NCBI GenBank assembly: GCA_036503555.1 | Contig: DASXWQ010000075.1 | Span: 37,230 to 101,229, forward strand | Reading direction: 5' to 3' | Length of the DNA: 64,000 nt | Origin: Actinocatenispora sp036503555 | GTDB taxonomy: Bacteria; Actinomycetota; Actinomycetes; Mycobacteriales; Micromonosporaceae | Shown here: positions 7,359-14,873 of the stretch, in pieces | Numbering within the stretch: the stretch's first letter is position 1 | How the letters are laid out: every line of letters begins with the position of its first letter | Program-made: the position numbers and the translations under genes | Notes under the pieces: model-generated | The model's input: only the letters and a program-made list of their open reading frames with translations | Databases searched by the model: none | Told to the model about the DNA's origin: nothing

Positions 7359-8683
7359 GCGGCACCTCCCGGAACGACCTCGACGGTAGCGCGCCGGGAC
7401 GGGCGCAGGCTCGCCGCAGCGGCCACGATCGACTCCTCGCTGACCTCGCCGATCAGGCGGGGCAGGTCGTTGGTGAGCGCGGCGTCGCCGCGCTGCTGGG
7501 CGATGGTGCCCATGCGCAGCGCGCGCCCGAGCACCGGGTCGAGGTCACGCAGCAGCTGCGCGACGATGCGGGCCTTGATCCCGTCCAGCTCACCCGGTAC
7601 GAGACCGTCGGTGGCGAGCCGCGCCAGCTCCTCGTCGACGGTGCCGAGCACGTCGTCGATCCGGCCGCCGGGCGGCAGGTGCGCCGATAGCAGCATCGCG
7701 GTCGGGTCGCGTACCTCGAACGGCTCGCCCATGAACCCGACGTACCCGCCGATGCCGGTGACCGCGCGGTCCTTCAGCACGAGCCGCTCGACCAGCCGGG
7801 ACGAGTCGCCGTCGGTGAGCACCTCGGCGAGCACGACATACGGCAGGTACGCGGAGAAGTCGCCGATCGGGTCCGGAACCCGCCAGGCGGAGGCGAACGC
7901 CGGCAGCGGAGCCCGCTCGTCCACGTAGGAGTCACGGCGCTCGGCGGACAGGTCCGGCTCGGCGAAGCTCGGCCGGACCGGCCCCGGCCGCGCCGGTACG
8001 TCGCCGAAGTGCCGCTCCACCAACGCCTGCGCCTCGGCCACGTCGAAGTCGCCGGCCAGCGCGAGCGTCGCGTTGCTCGCCGCGTAGAACGTCGTGAAGA
8101 AGTCCTCGGCGTCGGCGACGGTCGCGGCGTTCAGGTCGACGAACGAGCCGTACCCGTCGTGCGCGTTGGGGAAGGTGTCGAACATGACCGGGGGCAGCCG
8201 CAGCCACGGGAACCCGCCGTACGGCCGGTTCAGCACGTTGACCCGGATCTCCTCGGAGACCACGTCGATCTGGTTGCGCAGGTTCTCCTCGGTGATCTTC
8301 GGCCGGCGCATCCGGTCCGCTTCGAGGAACAGCGCGCGCTCCAGCGCGTTCGACGGGAGGAACTGGTAGTAGTCCGTGTAGTCCAGGTGGGTCGAGCCGT
8401 TGAACGTGCCGCCCGAACCCTGCACATATCGGAAGTGGGCCAGCTTCTCCAGGTTTTCCGAACCCTGGAACATCAGATGCTCGAACAGGTGGGCGAACCC
8501 GGTCCGCCCCTCCGGCTCCGACCTGATGCCGACGTCGTAGATCACCGCGACGGCGACCACCGGCGCGCTCCGGTCCGGCGCCAGCACGACCCGCAGGCCG
8601 TTGGCGAGGGTGTACTGCTCCACCGGGTAGCTGGTGGTCGGGATCCGCACGCGGCGGCTGCTGAGACTGCTTCGAGCGGGCAC
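7355..8683 (-). CDS. M16 zinc peptidase, catalytic subunit
   Basis: A 442-residue inverzincin peptidase. The H65-L-F-E68-H69 motif plus a glutamate at 144/145 completes the HXXEH-X(~75)-E zinc site. The partner with the R/Y substrate motif is coupled downstream by ATGA. The GTG start at 8683 has no visible Shine-Dalgarno, but TAGGGT lies exactly 6 nt upstream, suggesting a leaderless transcript. Function in this group: degradation of peptides and small proteins; the physiological target is unknown. Confidence 0.9.
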   Translation of the reverse strand: MPARSSLSSRRVRIPTTSYPVEQYTLANGLRVVLAPDRSAPVVAVAVIYDVGIRSEPEGRTGFAHLFEHLMFQGSENLEKLAHFRYVQGSGGTFNGSTHLDYTDYYQFLPSNALERALFLEADRMRRPKITEENLRNQIDVVSEEIRVNVLNRPYGGFPWLRLPPVMFDTFPNAHDGYGSFVDLNAATVADAEDFFTTFYAASNATLALAGDFDVAEAQALVERHFGDVPARPGPVRPSFAEPDLSAERRDSYVDERAPLPAFASAWRVPDPIGDFSAYLPYVVLAEVLTDGDSSRLVERLVLKDRAVTGIGGYVGFMGEPFEVRDPTAMLLSAHLPPGGRIDDVLGTVDEELARLATDGLVPGELDGIKARIVAQLLRDLDPVLGRALRMGTIAQQRGDAALTNDLPRLIGEVSEESIVAAAASLRPSRRATVEVVPGGAA

Positions 8684-8689
8684 CTTGCG

Positions 8690-8695
8690 ACCCTA
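8690..8695 (-). promoter_or_regulatory. -10 box for leaderless M16 mRNA
   Basis: TAGGGT on the minus strand ending 6 nt before the GTG at 8683. No convincing -35 box at 17-18 bp. Confidence 0.5.
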
Positions 8696-8786
8696 TCCGC
8701 ACTTTCCCCGTACCCGCATGAGGCCCCGCGGAGAGTCCGCGGGCCACCTCCTATCCTGGGGTTCCGTTTTGTCGGGCCGCAAGGTG

Positions 8787-9221
8787 GTGACCGTGCCGGT
8801 ACTGGTGCCCATCGACACCCTGTTCATCCTCGACGGCCTGATGGCCTGCGGGGCCTGCCACGGTCGCATGACCCCGGTGTACGGCACGCCCGTGTCGCCG
8901 GTGGCCCGCGGCCGGCACTACGCCTGCCGCGGCGGCTGCGAGCGGTTCACCGTCGACGCCGACCACGCCGAGCGGTACGCGCTGGACGGCGCGCTCCGCC
9001 GACTGTCCACTTCGGACGACGCGCCGTACATCCCGGGGTGGACTCCCCCGTCGGACGGCGACGGCCAGCGGCACGTGGCACGCCGGTGGAACGCCGCGTC
9101 CGCGGGCGAGCAGCGCGACGTGCTGCACCACCTGATCCGTACCGTCGTGGTCGGCACCGACGCCCGCACCGCCGCCAGCGAGGTACCGCTGTCGGTCGCG
9201 TTCCACCGCCGCTCGGGCTGA
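8787..9221 (+). CDS. small zinc-ribbon protein, recombinase-ribbon-like
   Basis: A protein of about 145 residues with a C-G-A-C pair near the N-terminus and a second cysteine pair about 25 residues later. A charged helix (D-A-D-H-A-E-R-Y-A-L-D) and a late H-L-I-R-T-V-V-V-G strand follow. The layout resembles the zinc beta-ribbon and tail of large serine recombinases, but there is no catalytic domain, so it may be a domesticated remnant. The start is uncertain: GTG codons at 8784 and 8787 and an ATG at 8718 are in frame, and a TATCCT box lies near 8752. It diverges from the M16 operon. Confidence 0.5.
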   Translation: MTVPVLVPIDTLFILDGLMACGACHGRMTPVYGTPVSPVARGRHYACRGGCERFTVDADHAERYALDGALRRLSTSDDAPYIPGWTPPSDGDGQRHVARRWNAASAGEQRDVLHHLIRTVVVGTDARTAASEVPLSVAFHRRSG

Positions 9222-9228
9222 GCCCGGC

Positions 9229-10248
9229 TCAGGCCCGGCGGATCGAGTCGACGGCGGACTTGACGACCCAGTCGTACTGCTTGTGGGTGCCGGGGATCGA
9301 CACGTACAGCACGGCGGCGGTCGGCTTGCCGACGTCCACGGTGACGACTCCGACCAGCTCGTTGTCCGCCTTCAGGCCGTCCTTGCTGTCGTCGAAGTGC
9401 AGCCGGAAGATCGACACCCACGCGTCCAGCCCACCCAGCGTGGTCAGCTTGTCCTCGATCTTGTCCATGTGGTTCGGCTGCGGATAGTACGACTCGCGTA
9501 CGTCGGCGACGATCTGCTGGCCGACGCACTTCAGGTCGAGGATGTTGCCGTCGTTGACGGTGGCCGGCACCGACCCGGACAGCACCGACGCGAGGTACTG
9601 CCCACGGGAGTAGTCCTCGGTGACGAACGACTGGCCGACCCGGTAGTGCACCTTGAGCTGGCCGCCGACCCAGTCCTCGTGCCACGGCCCGAACGGCGCC
9701 CCGAACGACTTGTACGAGATGCCCGCCGTCTTGTCCGTCGTCCGCGGGCCGGGCGGGGGCGGCGGCCCCTCCTTGTACCCGGGGTTGCCGGTGGCGGTGG
9801 GCGGCGGGCACGCCTGGGCGAGCGGCGGCCCCGTCTGCTTCTGCGTGTGTATCCCGAACGGCAGGTCGTCACCGCCGCCGAACGATCCGGTGATCGCCAT
9901 GGCCAGCACCACGACGAGCCCGACGCCGAGCACCGCGCCGGCCGCGCCGAGGAACCAGCCGAGCCGGAGCGTGCGTACCCGGGTGGGGGCGGTGGTGCCG
10001 AGCGCGATCGGGTCGCGGCGGTGCCACCGGCCGCGGCCGGCGTCGGGCGGCGGGGCCGACACCTCGTGCGCGGCGGTGACGAGGCCGGCCTCGGCGCGCG
10101 GGTGCGCCGGATGGTCCGGCCGTACGATCGGACTCGCGCCGGGCGCGGCGCCGGACCGGCCCACGGGCGGCGGTACGACGACGAACTCGGTCGTGTCGCT
10201 GGCCTGCCCGGACCACACGGCATGTTCGCGGTCGTTCTGGTCGGTCAT
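9229..10248 (-). CDS. single-pass membrane protein of unknown function
   Basis: About 339 residues. A disordered, proline-rich N-terminus of about 90 residues is followed by one membrane helix (about 97-122) and an extracytoplasmic domain with a proline-rich linker. The folded part has two well-separated cysteines and ends in a strand-rich region (V-V-T-V-D-V-G ... A-A-V-L-Y-V-S-I-P-G). No catalytic motif was recognised. The ATG at 10248 follows GAGGGCGGAG. The topology suggests a surface-exposed domain. Confidence 0.7.
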   Translation of the reverse strand: MTDQNDREHAVWSGQASDTTEFVVVPPPVGRSGAAPGASPIVRPDHPAHPRAEAGLVTAAHEVSAPPPDAGRGRWHRRDPIALGTTAPTRVRTLRLGWFLGAAGAVLGVGLVVVLAMAITGSFGGGDDLPFGIHTQKQTGPPLAQACPPPTATGNPGYKEGPPPPPGPRTTDKTAGISYKSFGAPFGPWHEDWVGGQLKVHYRVGQSFVTEDYSRGQYLASVLSGSVPATVNDGNILDLKCVGQQIVADVRESYYPQPNHMDKIEDKLTTLGGLDAWVSIFRLHFDDSKDGLKADNELVGVVTVDVGKPTAAVLYVSIPGTHKQYDWVVKSAVDSIRRA

Positions 10249-10404
10249 CTCCGCCCTCTTCGGGTTCGCCACGCGGTGCCAGCTCCGGCGGCGCGCCCCA
10301 GCCCGTTCCGGTGGGATCTCACCGGCCACGGTAGCCGGCGCGGCTGTGGCCGCCGGGTGTGCCCGGCGGCCGAGCGGGGATCGTGATCCTGGGTCGTGCC
10401 GCCG

Positions 10405-10665
10405 TCACCGGCGGTCAGGGTCACCGCGGTGGTCGGCGTGCGGCTGCGCGGGCGAACGCAGCTCGATCACGGTACTGGTCTCGGGATGCCGCGCGGACTT
10501 GCTGGGATGCCAGGGCGCCAGCGACACCACCGCCGCACCGGCGACGCCCGCGGCGGCGATCGCGAGTACGACGAGCAGTTCGGTACGGCCGGAGCCGCCG
10601 GTGGCGGCGAGCATGGCCCTACCGCTCAGCAGGGCCTTACCGGGCAGCATGGTGCCGGCGAGCAT
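10405..10665 (-). CDS. small membrane protein, unknown
   Basis: An 86-residue protein with one hydrophobic helix at about residues 29-48 and a charged, His/Arg-rich tail. The ATG at 10665 follows GGGGAAGGAT at good spacing. A possible promoter on the minus strand (TTGACG at 10834-10829) lies inside an imperfect dyad centred on GAATTC. No family recognised; it could be an over-called ORF. Confidence 0.45.
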   Translation of the reverse strand: MLAGTMLPGKALLSGRAMLAATGGSGRTELLVVLAIAAAGVAGAAVVSLAPWHPSKSARHPETSTVIELRSPAQPHADHRGDPDRR

Positions 10666-10864
10666 GCGGTGATCCTTCCCCGTGGCGCACTGGACGAGAG
10701 CGCCGCGGCGTCCGCGGCGGCCTCAACGGCGGAGGGCCCCGTACCGGTCCGCCAATCCGTTGCTGCGCGTGAGCGTCGCACGGATTTCCCGTCGCGTCAG
10801 CCCCGAGATCGGCACTTCGCCCAAGTTCCGTCAAGAATTCGACAGAAACTTCCGGCGGTGCCGC

Positions 10865-11524
10865 TCAGCCGCCGGACGACGCCGCGGCGGAGGCCGCCGC
10901 GCGGTCTCCGCGGATCGCCTTGCGTACCGCGGCGACCACGGGATCGACACGCTCCGCAAGCGCCGCGACACGCTTCCGCCGCTGCCAACGTTCCGTCGCG
11001 CTCAGCACCGTACGCAGCTCGGCCGCCGACGCGAGCGCCGCGGCCGCCGCGTCCCGGGGGTCGACCCGCTCGGCCGGCTGGTCGCCGCGCAGCGCCTGGC
11101 CGACCGCGTCGACGTACCCCTGGTACGCGCGGGGATCGGTGACGGTGAGCCGCTCGACCGGGAAGATGCCGAGCACCCGGGAACTCTCGGCGGTCAGGAA
11201 ACCGTTGTTCACCAAGCGATCCCGCACCGCGGGGCGGGCGCGCCGGGCCTGCCGCCGTACCCAGTGGCGCCAGTCGCGCGGCCGCGGCGACGCGGTGATC
11301 TCGGCCAGCACGGCCGCGGTGAACGGGTCGGCGTCCGGGACCGTACCCGTGGGCACAGCCCGGCGCTTCTCGTCGCGCAGCGCGCCGGCGAGCAGCAGGT
11401 CGGCCAGCGCCGCGCCGCGCAACAGGTACCCGATGCGGTCGTGGGCGACGAGCCGGCCCCGGCCCGTGTCGATGGCCAGCAGGTACGTCCGGGCCGGCAG
11501 GTCGTCGGGAAGTCGCACGCTCAC
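10865..11524 (-). CDS. GOLPH3/GPP34-family protein
   Basis: A 219-residue all-helical protein matching the GOLPH3/VPS74 (GPP34) family: the L-L-A-I-D-T-G-R-G-R-L start, the Y-L-L-R-G-A-A-L-A-D-L-L-L-A-G helix and the L-x-x-x-G-F-L-T-x-E-x-x-x-x-L-G-I-F-P-V-E hairpin. Eukaryotic members bind phosphatidylinositol 4-phosphate; the role of actinobacterial members is not settled, though membrane association is likely. The GTG at 11524 overlaps the stop of the ribbon-helix-helix gene (GTGA), so the two are coupled. The C-terminus is an Ala/Ser-rich tail. Confidence 0.85.
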   Translation of the reverse strand: MSVRLPDDLPARTYLLAIDTGRGRLVAHDRIGYLLRGAALADLLLAGALRDEKRRAVPTGTVPDADPFTAAVLAEITASPRPRDWRHWVRRQARRARPAVRDRLVNNGFLTAESSRVLGIFPVERLTVTDPRAYQGYVDAVGQALRGDQPAERVDPRDAAAAALASAAELRTVLSATERWQRRKRVAALAERVDPVVAAVRKAIRGDRAAASAAASSGG

Positions 11525-11733
11525 TCCTCTTCGGTGTCCGATGTGGACGGTCGGCCGGGCCGGCGCATCCGGCCCACGTCCTTGGGCAGCCGCCCCGCGT
11601 CGGCGAGCGCGCGGCGCAACAGGAACTCGATCTGGGCGTTGGTGCTGCGCAACTCCGCGCCGGCCCAGCGGGCCAGCGCGTCGTGCACGGCCGGATCCAG
11701 CCGGAGCAGGATCTTCTTTCGCTCGGTTGCCAT
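11521..11733 (-). CDS. ribbon-helix-helix (Arc/HicB-antitoxin-like) DNA-binding protein
   Basis: A 70-residue protein. The strand K-K-I-L-L-R-L-D, then helix A (P-A-V-H-D-A-L-A-R-W-A) and helix B (N-A-Q-I-E-F-L-L-R-R-A-L) form an Arc/MetJ-type ribbon-helix-helix; the strand inserts in the DNA major groove. The C-terminal 20 residues are disordered and acidic. The ATG at 11733 follows GGAAG at short spacing; an upstream in-frame start at 11769 lies in a hairpin. It is coupled to GOLPH3 and lies downstream of SPFH. It is the natural candidate to bind the 16-bp palindrome before SPFH. Confidence 0.75.
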   Translation of the reverse strand: MATERKKILLRLDPAVHDALARWAGAELRSTNAQIEFLLRRALADAGRLPKDVGRMRRPGRPSTSDTEEE

Positions 11734-11757
11734 CTTCCGAACCGGCCTCACGCTCAA

Positions 11758-11796
11758 GAACCGGCGCACCGTCGCATGTGGACGGTGCGCCGGTTC
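11758..11796. terminator. intra-operon terminator hairpin after SPFH
   Basis: Perfect 16-bp stem (11758-11773 with 11781-11796) and a 7-nt loop. It starts 2 nt after the SPFH stop and ends 24 nt before the ribbon-helix-helix start. It would terminate or attenuate read-through into the two downstream genes. Confidence 0.75.
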
Positions 11797-11798
11797 GG

Positions 11799-12719
11799 CT
11801 ACTGGTACAGCGATCCGGTGTTGACGATCGGCTGCGTACCTCGTTCGCCGCAGAGCACGACGAGCAGGTTGCTGACCATGGTGGCCTTGCGCTCCTCGTC
11901 CAGCTCGACCACGCCGCGCTCGGTCAGCCGGTCGAGCGCCAGCTCCACCATGCCGACGGCGCCCTCGACGATCCGCTGCCGGGCGGCGACGACCGCGCCT
12001 GCCTGCTGCCGCTGGAGCATGACCTGGGCGATCTCCGGCGCGTACGACAGGCGGGTGATGCGCGACTCGATCACCTTGACGCCGGCCGCGGCGACCCGGG
12101 CGCCGATCTCGTCGGACATCTTCGCGGTGATCTCGTCGGCGTTGTCCCGCAGGGACAGGCCGGCGTCGTCGTGCGAGTCGTACGGGTACGCGCCGGCGAC
12201 GTGGCGGACTGCGGTCTCCGCCTGGATCGAGACGAACGCCCGGAAGTCGTCCACGCCGAACACCGCCTTGGCGGTGTCCTCGACCTGCCAGACCACGACG
12301 GCTGCCATCTCGATCGGGTTGCCGTCGGCGTCGTTCACCTTGACGGTCTCGGTCTCCAGGTTGCGGATCCGGGTGGAGATCTTGTGCCGCTTGGTGAACG
12401 GGTTGACCCAGCGCAGCCCGTCGGTGCGGATGGTGCCGGTGTAACGGCCCAGCAGCTGGACGACGCGGGCCTCGCCGGGAGCGACCGAGTTGAGCCCGCC
12501 GCCGAGGATCGCGCCGGCGACGATCGAGACGACCCCGAGCGGCACGAGCCCACCGGCGTCGGCGGACGCGCCGACCACGATCACCGCGATGCCGAGCACG
12601 AACAGCACGAGCATCAGCACCAGCATCGGCAGCCCGGCCGCACCGCGCGCCGGACGCTCGGCCACCTGCGGCGCGGGCATCCGCACGTCGACGCGCTCAC
12701 CGGGGGACGTCGTACTCAT
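11799..12719 (-). CDS. SPFH / band 7 (prohibitin-like) membrane protein
   Basis: About 306 residues. Two membrane segments (about 31-51 and 57-76) are followed by an SPFH domain: V-A-P-G-E-A-R-V-V-Q-L-L-G-R-Y, the G-L-R-W-V-N-P-F strand, then the long helical part with A-E-I-A-Q-V-M-L-Q-R-Q-Q-A-G-A. SPFH proteins oligomerise on membranes and organise lipid microdomains. The ATG at 12719 follows GGAGTCAG. It is first in a unit with an RHH protein and GOLPH3, and a perfect 16-bp palindrome lies 56 bp upstream. The order SPFH, RHH, GOLPH3 pairs two membrane-associated families with a likely autoregulator. Confidence 0.88.
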   Translation of the reverse strand: MSTTSPGERVDVRMPAPQVAERPARGAAGLPMLVLMLVLFVLGIAVIVVGASADAGGLVPLGVVSIVAGAILGGGLNSVAPGEARVVQLLGRYTGTIRTDGLRWVNPFTKRHKISTRIRNLETETVKVNDADGNPIEMAAVVVWQVEDTAKAVFGVDDFRAFVSIQAETAVRHVAGAYPYDSHDDAGLSLRDNADEITAKMSDEIGARVAAAGVKVIESRITRLSYAPEIAQVMLQRQQAGAVVAARQRIVEGAVGMVELALDRLTERGVVELDEERKATMVSNLLVVLCGERGTQPIVNTGSLYQ

Positions 12720-12774
12720 CTGACTCCACTTCCTCTCCTCGGCCACCCCACCGGGCGGCTATCCGAAGCCTAGC

Positions 12775-12790
12775 AAAGTGATATCACTTT
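12775..12790. promoter_or_regulatory. perfect 16-bp palindrome, likely operator of the SPFH operon
   Basis: AAAGTGATATCACTTT, perfectly symmetric and AT-rich in GC-rich surroundings. On the minus strand it is followed directly by TGCTAGGCT, an extended -10 box, so it would sit in the promoter spacer. The likely ligand is the RHH protein of the same operon; that is inference. Confidence 0.65.
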
Positions 12791-12857
12791 TCGCCAGTGC
12801 GGCGGTGGTGGGGAAACTCGGCTGCGCGACCGGCCGGCGTCGGGGACGCTGGCCGGC

Positions 12858-13775
12858 ATGACCGCTGGACCGCCCGCCGGGCTGCGTACCCGACCGCTGC
12901 GCGACGACGACGCCGACGCCGTCCTCGCGGTGACCGCCGACTGCGAACGCGTCGACCTCGGCGAGGTCGTGATCGAACTCGCCGACATCGTCGCCCAGTG
13001 GCAGCGGCCCAGCTTCACGCTCGACACCGACAGCGTCGGCGTGTTCGACGGCGACCGGCTCGTCGCGTACGCCGAGGTCTACCGGACGCGCCGGGCCGAG
13101 GCGTACGTACGGCCGGACCGACGCGGCGAGGGCATCGGCACCTGGCTCGCCGGCTGGACCCGCGAGCACGCCCGGGCCGGCGGCGGCGCGCTCGTCGGCC
13201 AGACCGTACCCGCGACCAACACCGGCGCGATCGCGCTGTTCACCGCGCACGGGTACGCGCCGCGGTGGACGTCGTGGCTGCTCACCCTGCCGGCCGGGAC
13301 GGCGATCCCGGCGGCGCCGCTGCCGGCCGGGGTGACGGTCCGGGAGTACCGCGACGGGGACGGGCGCGCGGCGTACCGGACGATCGAGGACGCGTTCAAC
13401 GAGTGGCCGGACCGGGAGCCCACGGCGTACGAGGACTGGGCGGCCGGGGTCCTGCGGCGGCCCGGGTTCGCGCCGTGGCAGCTCCAGCTCGCGGTCGAGG
13501 ACGGCGTGGTGGTCGGCGCCTGCCACGTGCTGGTGTCCGGCGAGGGCGGCTGGGTCAACCAGGTCGCCGTACGCCGCGACCGGCGCGGGCGCGGGCTCGG
13601 CCGGGCGCTGCTCGCCGCCGCGTTCGCCGCGACCCGCGCGCACGGCGCGACGTACGCCGAGCTGTCCACCGACTCCCGTACCGGCGCCCTCGACCTCTAT
13701 CTGCACCTCGGCATGACCGTCTCGAAGACCTTCACGCACTACGCCGTCGAGGTACGCGAGCCCGCGGCCCGCTGA
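12858..13775 (+). CDS. tandem GNAT acetyltransferase, mycothiol-synthase-like
   Basis: A 305-residue protein with two GNAT domains. The first has an acetyl-CoA loop V-R-P-D-R-R-G-E-G-I-G-T-W (about 83-95). The second has V-A-V-R-R-D-R-R-G-R-G-L-G-R-A-L (about 235-250), followed by the L-Y-L-H-L-G-M strand typical of the family's end. Length and tandem layout fit MshD, which acetylates Cys-GlcN-Ins in mycothiol synthesis, but other tandem GNATs share this design and no mycothiol gene is adjacent. The gene converges on the DeoR gene. Confidence 0.7.
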   Translation: MTAGPPAGLRTRPLRDDDADAVLAVTADCERVDLGEVVIELADIVAQWQRPSFTLDTDSVGVFDGDRLVAYAEVYRTRRAEAYVRPDRRGEGIGTWLAGWTREHARAGGGALVGQTVPATNTGAIALFTAHGYAPRWTSWLLTLPAGTAIPAAPLPAGVTVREYRDGDGRAAYRTIEDAFNEWPDREPTAYEDWAAGVLRRPGFAPWQLQLAVEDGVVVGACHVLVSGEGGWVNQVAVRRDRRGRGLGRALLAAAFAATRAHGATYAELSTDSRTGALDLYLHLGMTVSKTFTHYAVEVREPAAR

Positions 13776-13780
13776 CCGCG

Positions 13781-14569
13781 CTAGCGACGTGGGGCGACGG
13801 CGGTCGGGACGTGCCGGTCGGTGAGCTCGCGTACCGCGGCGGGGTCGGCGCCGGCGTCGGTGACGACCCGCTCGAAGTCGGTCAGCTCGCCGACCCGGTG
13901 CAGCGCCGTGCGGCCGAGCTTCGTGTGGTCGACGAGCAGCACGCGCCGGGTCGTCACGGTGAGCAGGGCCCGCTTGGTGGTGACGATCTCCTGCTCCTGG
14001 TGGTACACGCCGCCGTCGCGTACCCCGGCGAACGAGTAGAAGCCGATGTCGGAGTGGAGCGCCCGGGCCGACTCGACGCACGGCGAGCCGACGAACGAGT
14101 CGTGCAGCTCGTTGTACTCCCCGCCCAGTGCGATGAGCCGGATGTTCTTGCGGCCCATCAGGAGCTGGACGATGGGCGCGAAGTTCGTGATGACGGTCAG
14201 CGGGTCGATGTCGCAGGCCAGTTCGGCCAGGGCCAGCGTGGTGGTCGAGTCGTCGAGCAGCACGGACATGCCCGGCTCGATCAGCTCGACGGCGGCGCGC
14301 GCGATGTCCCGTTTCGCCTCGATGGCGAGCTGCCGGCGGTACGTCACGTTGCTCTCGAACACGCTGGACGGCAGCGCGGTCACGCCACCGTGGAACTTCC
14401 GTACGAGGCCGCGGCGGGCCAGCTCGTCCAGGTCGCGGTGCGCGGTGACGAGGCTGACGTCGAACCGGTCGGCCAGGTCCTGCGCGCTCGCGGTGCCGAC
14501 CCGCATGAGGTATTCGGCGACGTCCTGCTGGCGTGAGCCGGGGTCCTTGCGCCGGCGCCCGTCGGTCAT
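13781..14569 (-). CDS. DeoR family transcriptional regulator
   Basis: A 262-residue regulator. The N-terminal HTH (about 15-65; A-Q-D-L-A-D-R-F-D-V-S and T-A-H-R-D-L-D-E-L) is followed by the R-K-F-H-G-G-V turn and a sugar-phosphate-binding DeoRC domain with I-x-x-G-M-S-V-L-L-D-D-S-T-T-T. The ATG at 14569 follows AAAGGGA. It diverges from the MFS-MBL-HAD operon and presumably represses it until a phosphorylated sugar or related metabolite binds. Confidence 0.87.
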   Translation of the reverse strand: MTDGRRRKDPGSRQQDVAEYLMRVGTASAQDLADRFDVSLVTAHRDLDELARRGLVRKFHGGVTALPSSVFESNVTYRRQLAIEAKRDIARAAVELIEPGMSVLLDDSTTTLALAELACDIDPLTVITNFAPIVQLLMGRKNIRLIALGGEYNELHDSFVGSPCVESARALHSDIGFYSFAGVRDGGVYHQEQEIVTTKRALLTVTTRRVLLVDHTKLGRTALHRVGELTDFERVVTDAGADPAAVRELTDRHVPTAVAPRR

Positions 14570-14683
14570 CGGAGTCCCTTTCCCGCCCGGCCGGCGGGCT
14601 CCCGCCGGCCGGTTGCACGGTACCCGGTGCGTACCCGGACGGGTGACGGCGGTGCCGGTCGTGACGAAATCATGGCTCCAAAA

Positions 14684-14702
14684 TTACAAACATGAGTGGT
14701 AA
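14684..14702. promoter_or_regulatory. AT-rich dyad in the DeoR/MFS divergent promoter
   Basis: TTAC-N11-GTAA inside the only AT-rich patch (about 14668-14705) of the divergent intergenic region. A plausible DeoR-family operator; weak arms, so low confidence. Confidence 0.35.
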
Positions 14703-14801
14703 CTTGTCGCCCGTCGGCGAAAATTCGACCGCATCTGCTCGGCCGGACGGCGCGGCACGGACGCCCGCCGCCACCGGCCGCCCACAGACCGAGGTGTCGC
14801 C

Positions 14802-14873
14802 ATGACCACCAGACCAGTGCACCGCCCCGGGCCGCCGCCCGCCCGCCCGGCACGTACGGAGTCGTCACGATGA
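14802..14873 (+). CDS. 23-codon leader ORF coupled to the MFS gene
   Basis: A short ORF with its own GAGG site (14791-14794), starting ATG at 14802. Its TGA (14871-14873) overlaps the MFS start as ATGA. The peptide is rich in Pro, Arg and Thr. The spacing and overlap suggest translational coupling or a leader peptide that sets MFS expression. Too short for homology; real translation unproven. Confidence 0.4.
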   Translation: MTTRPVHRPGPPPARPARTESSR

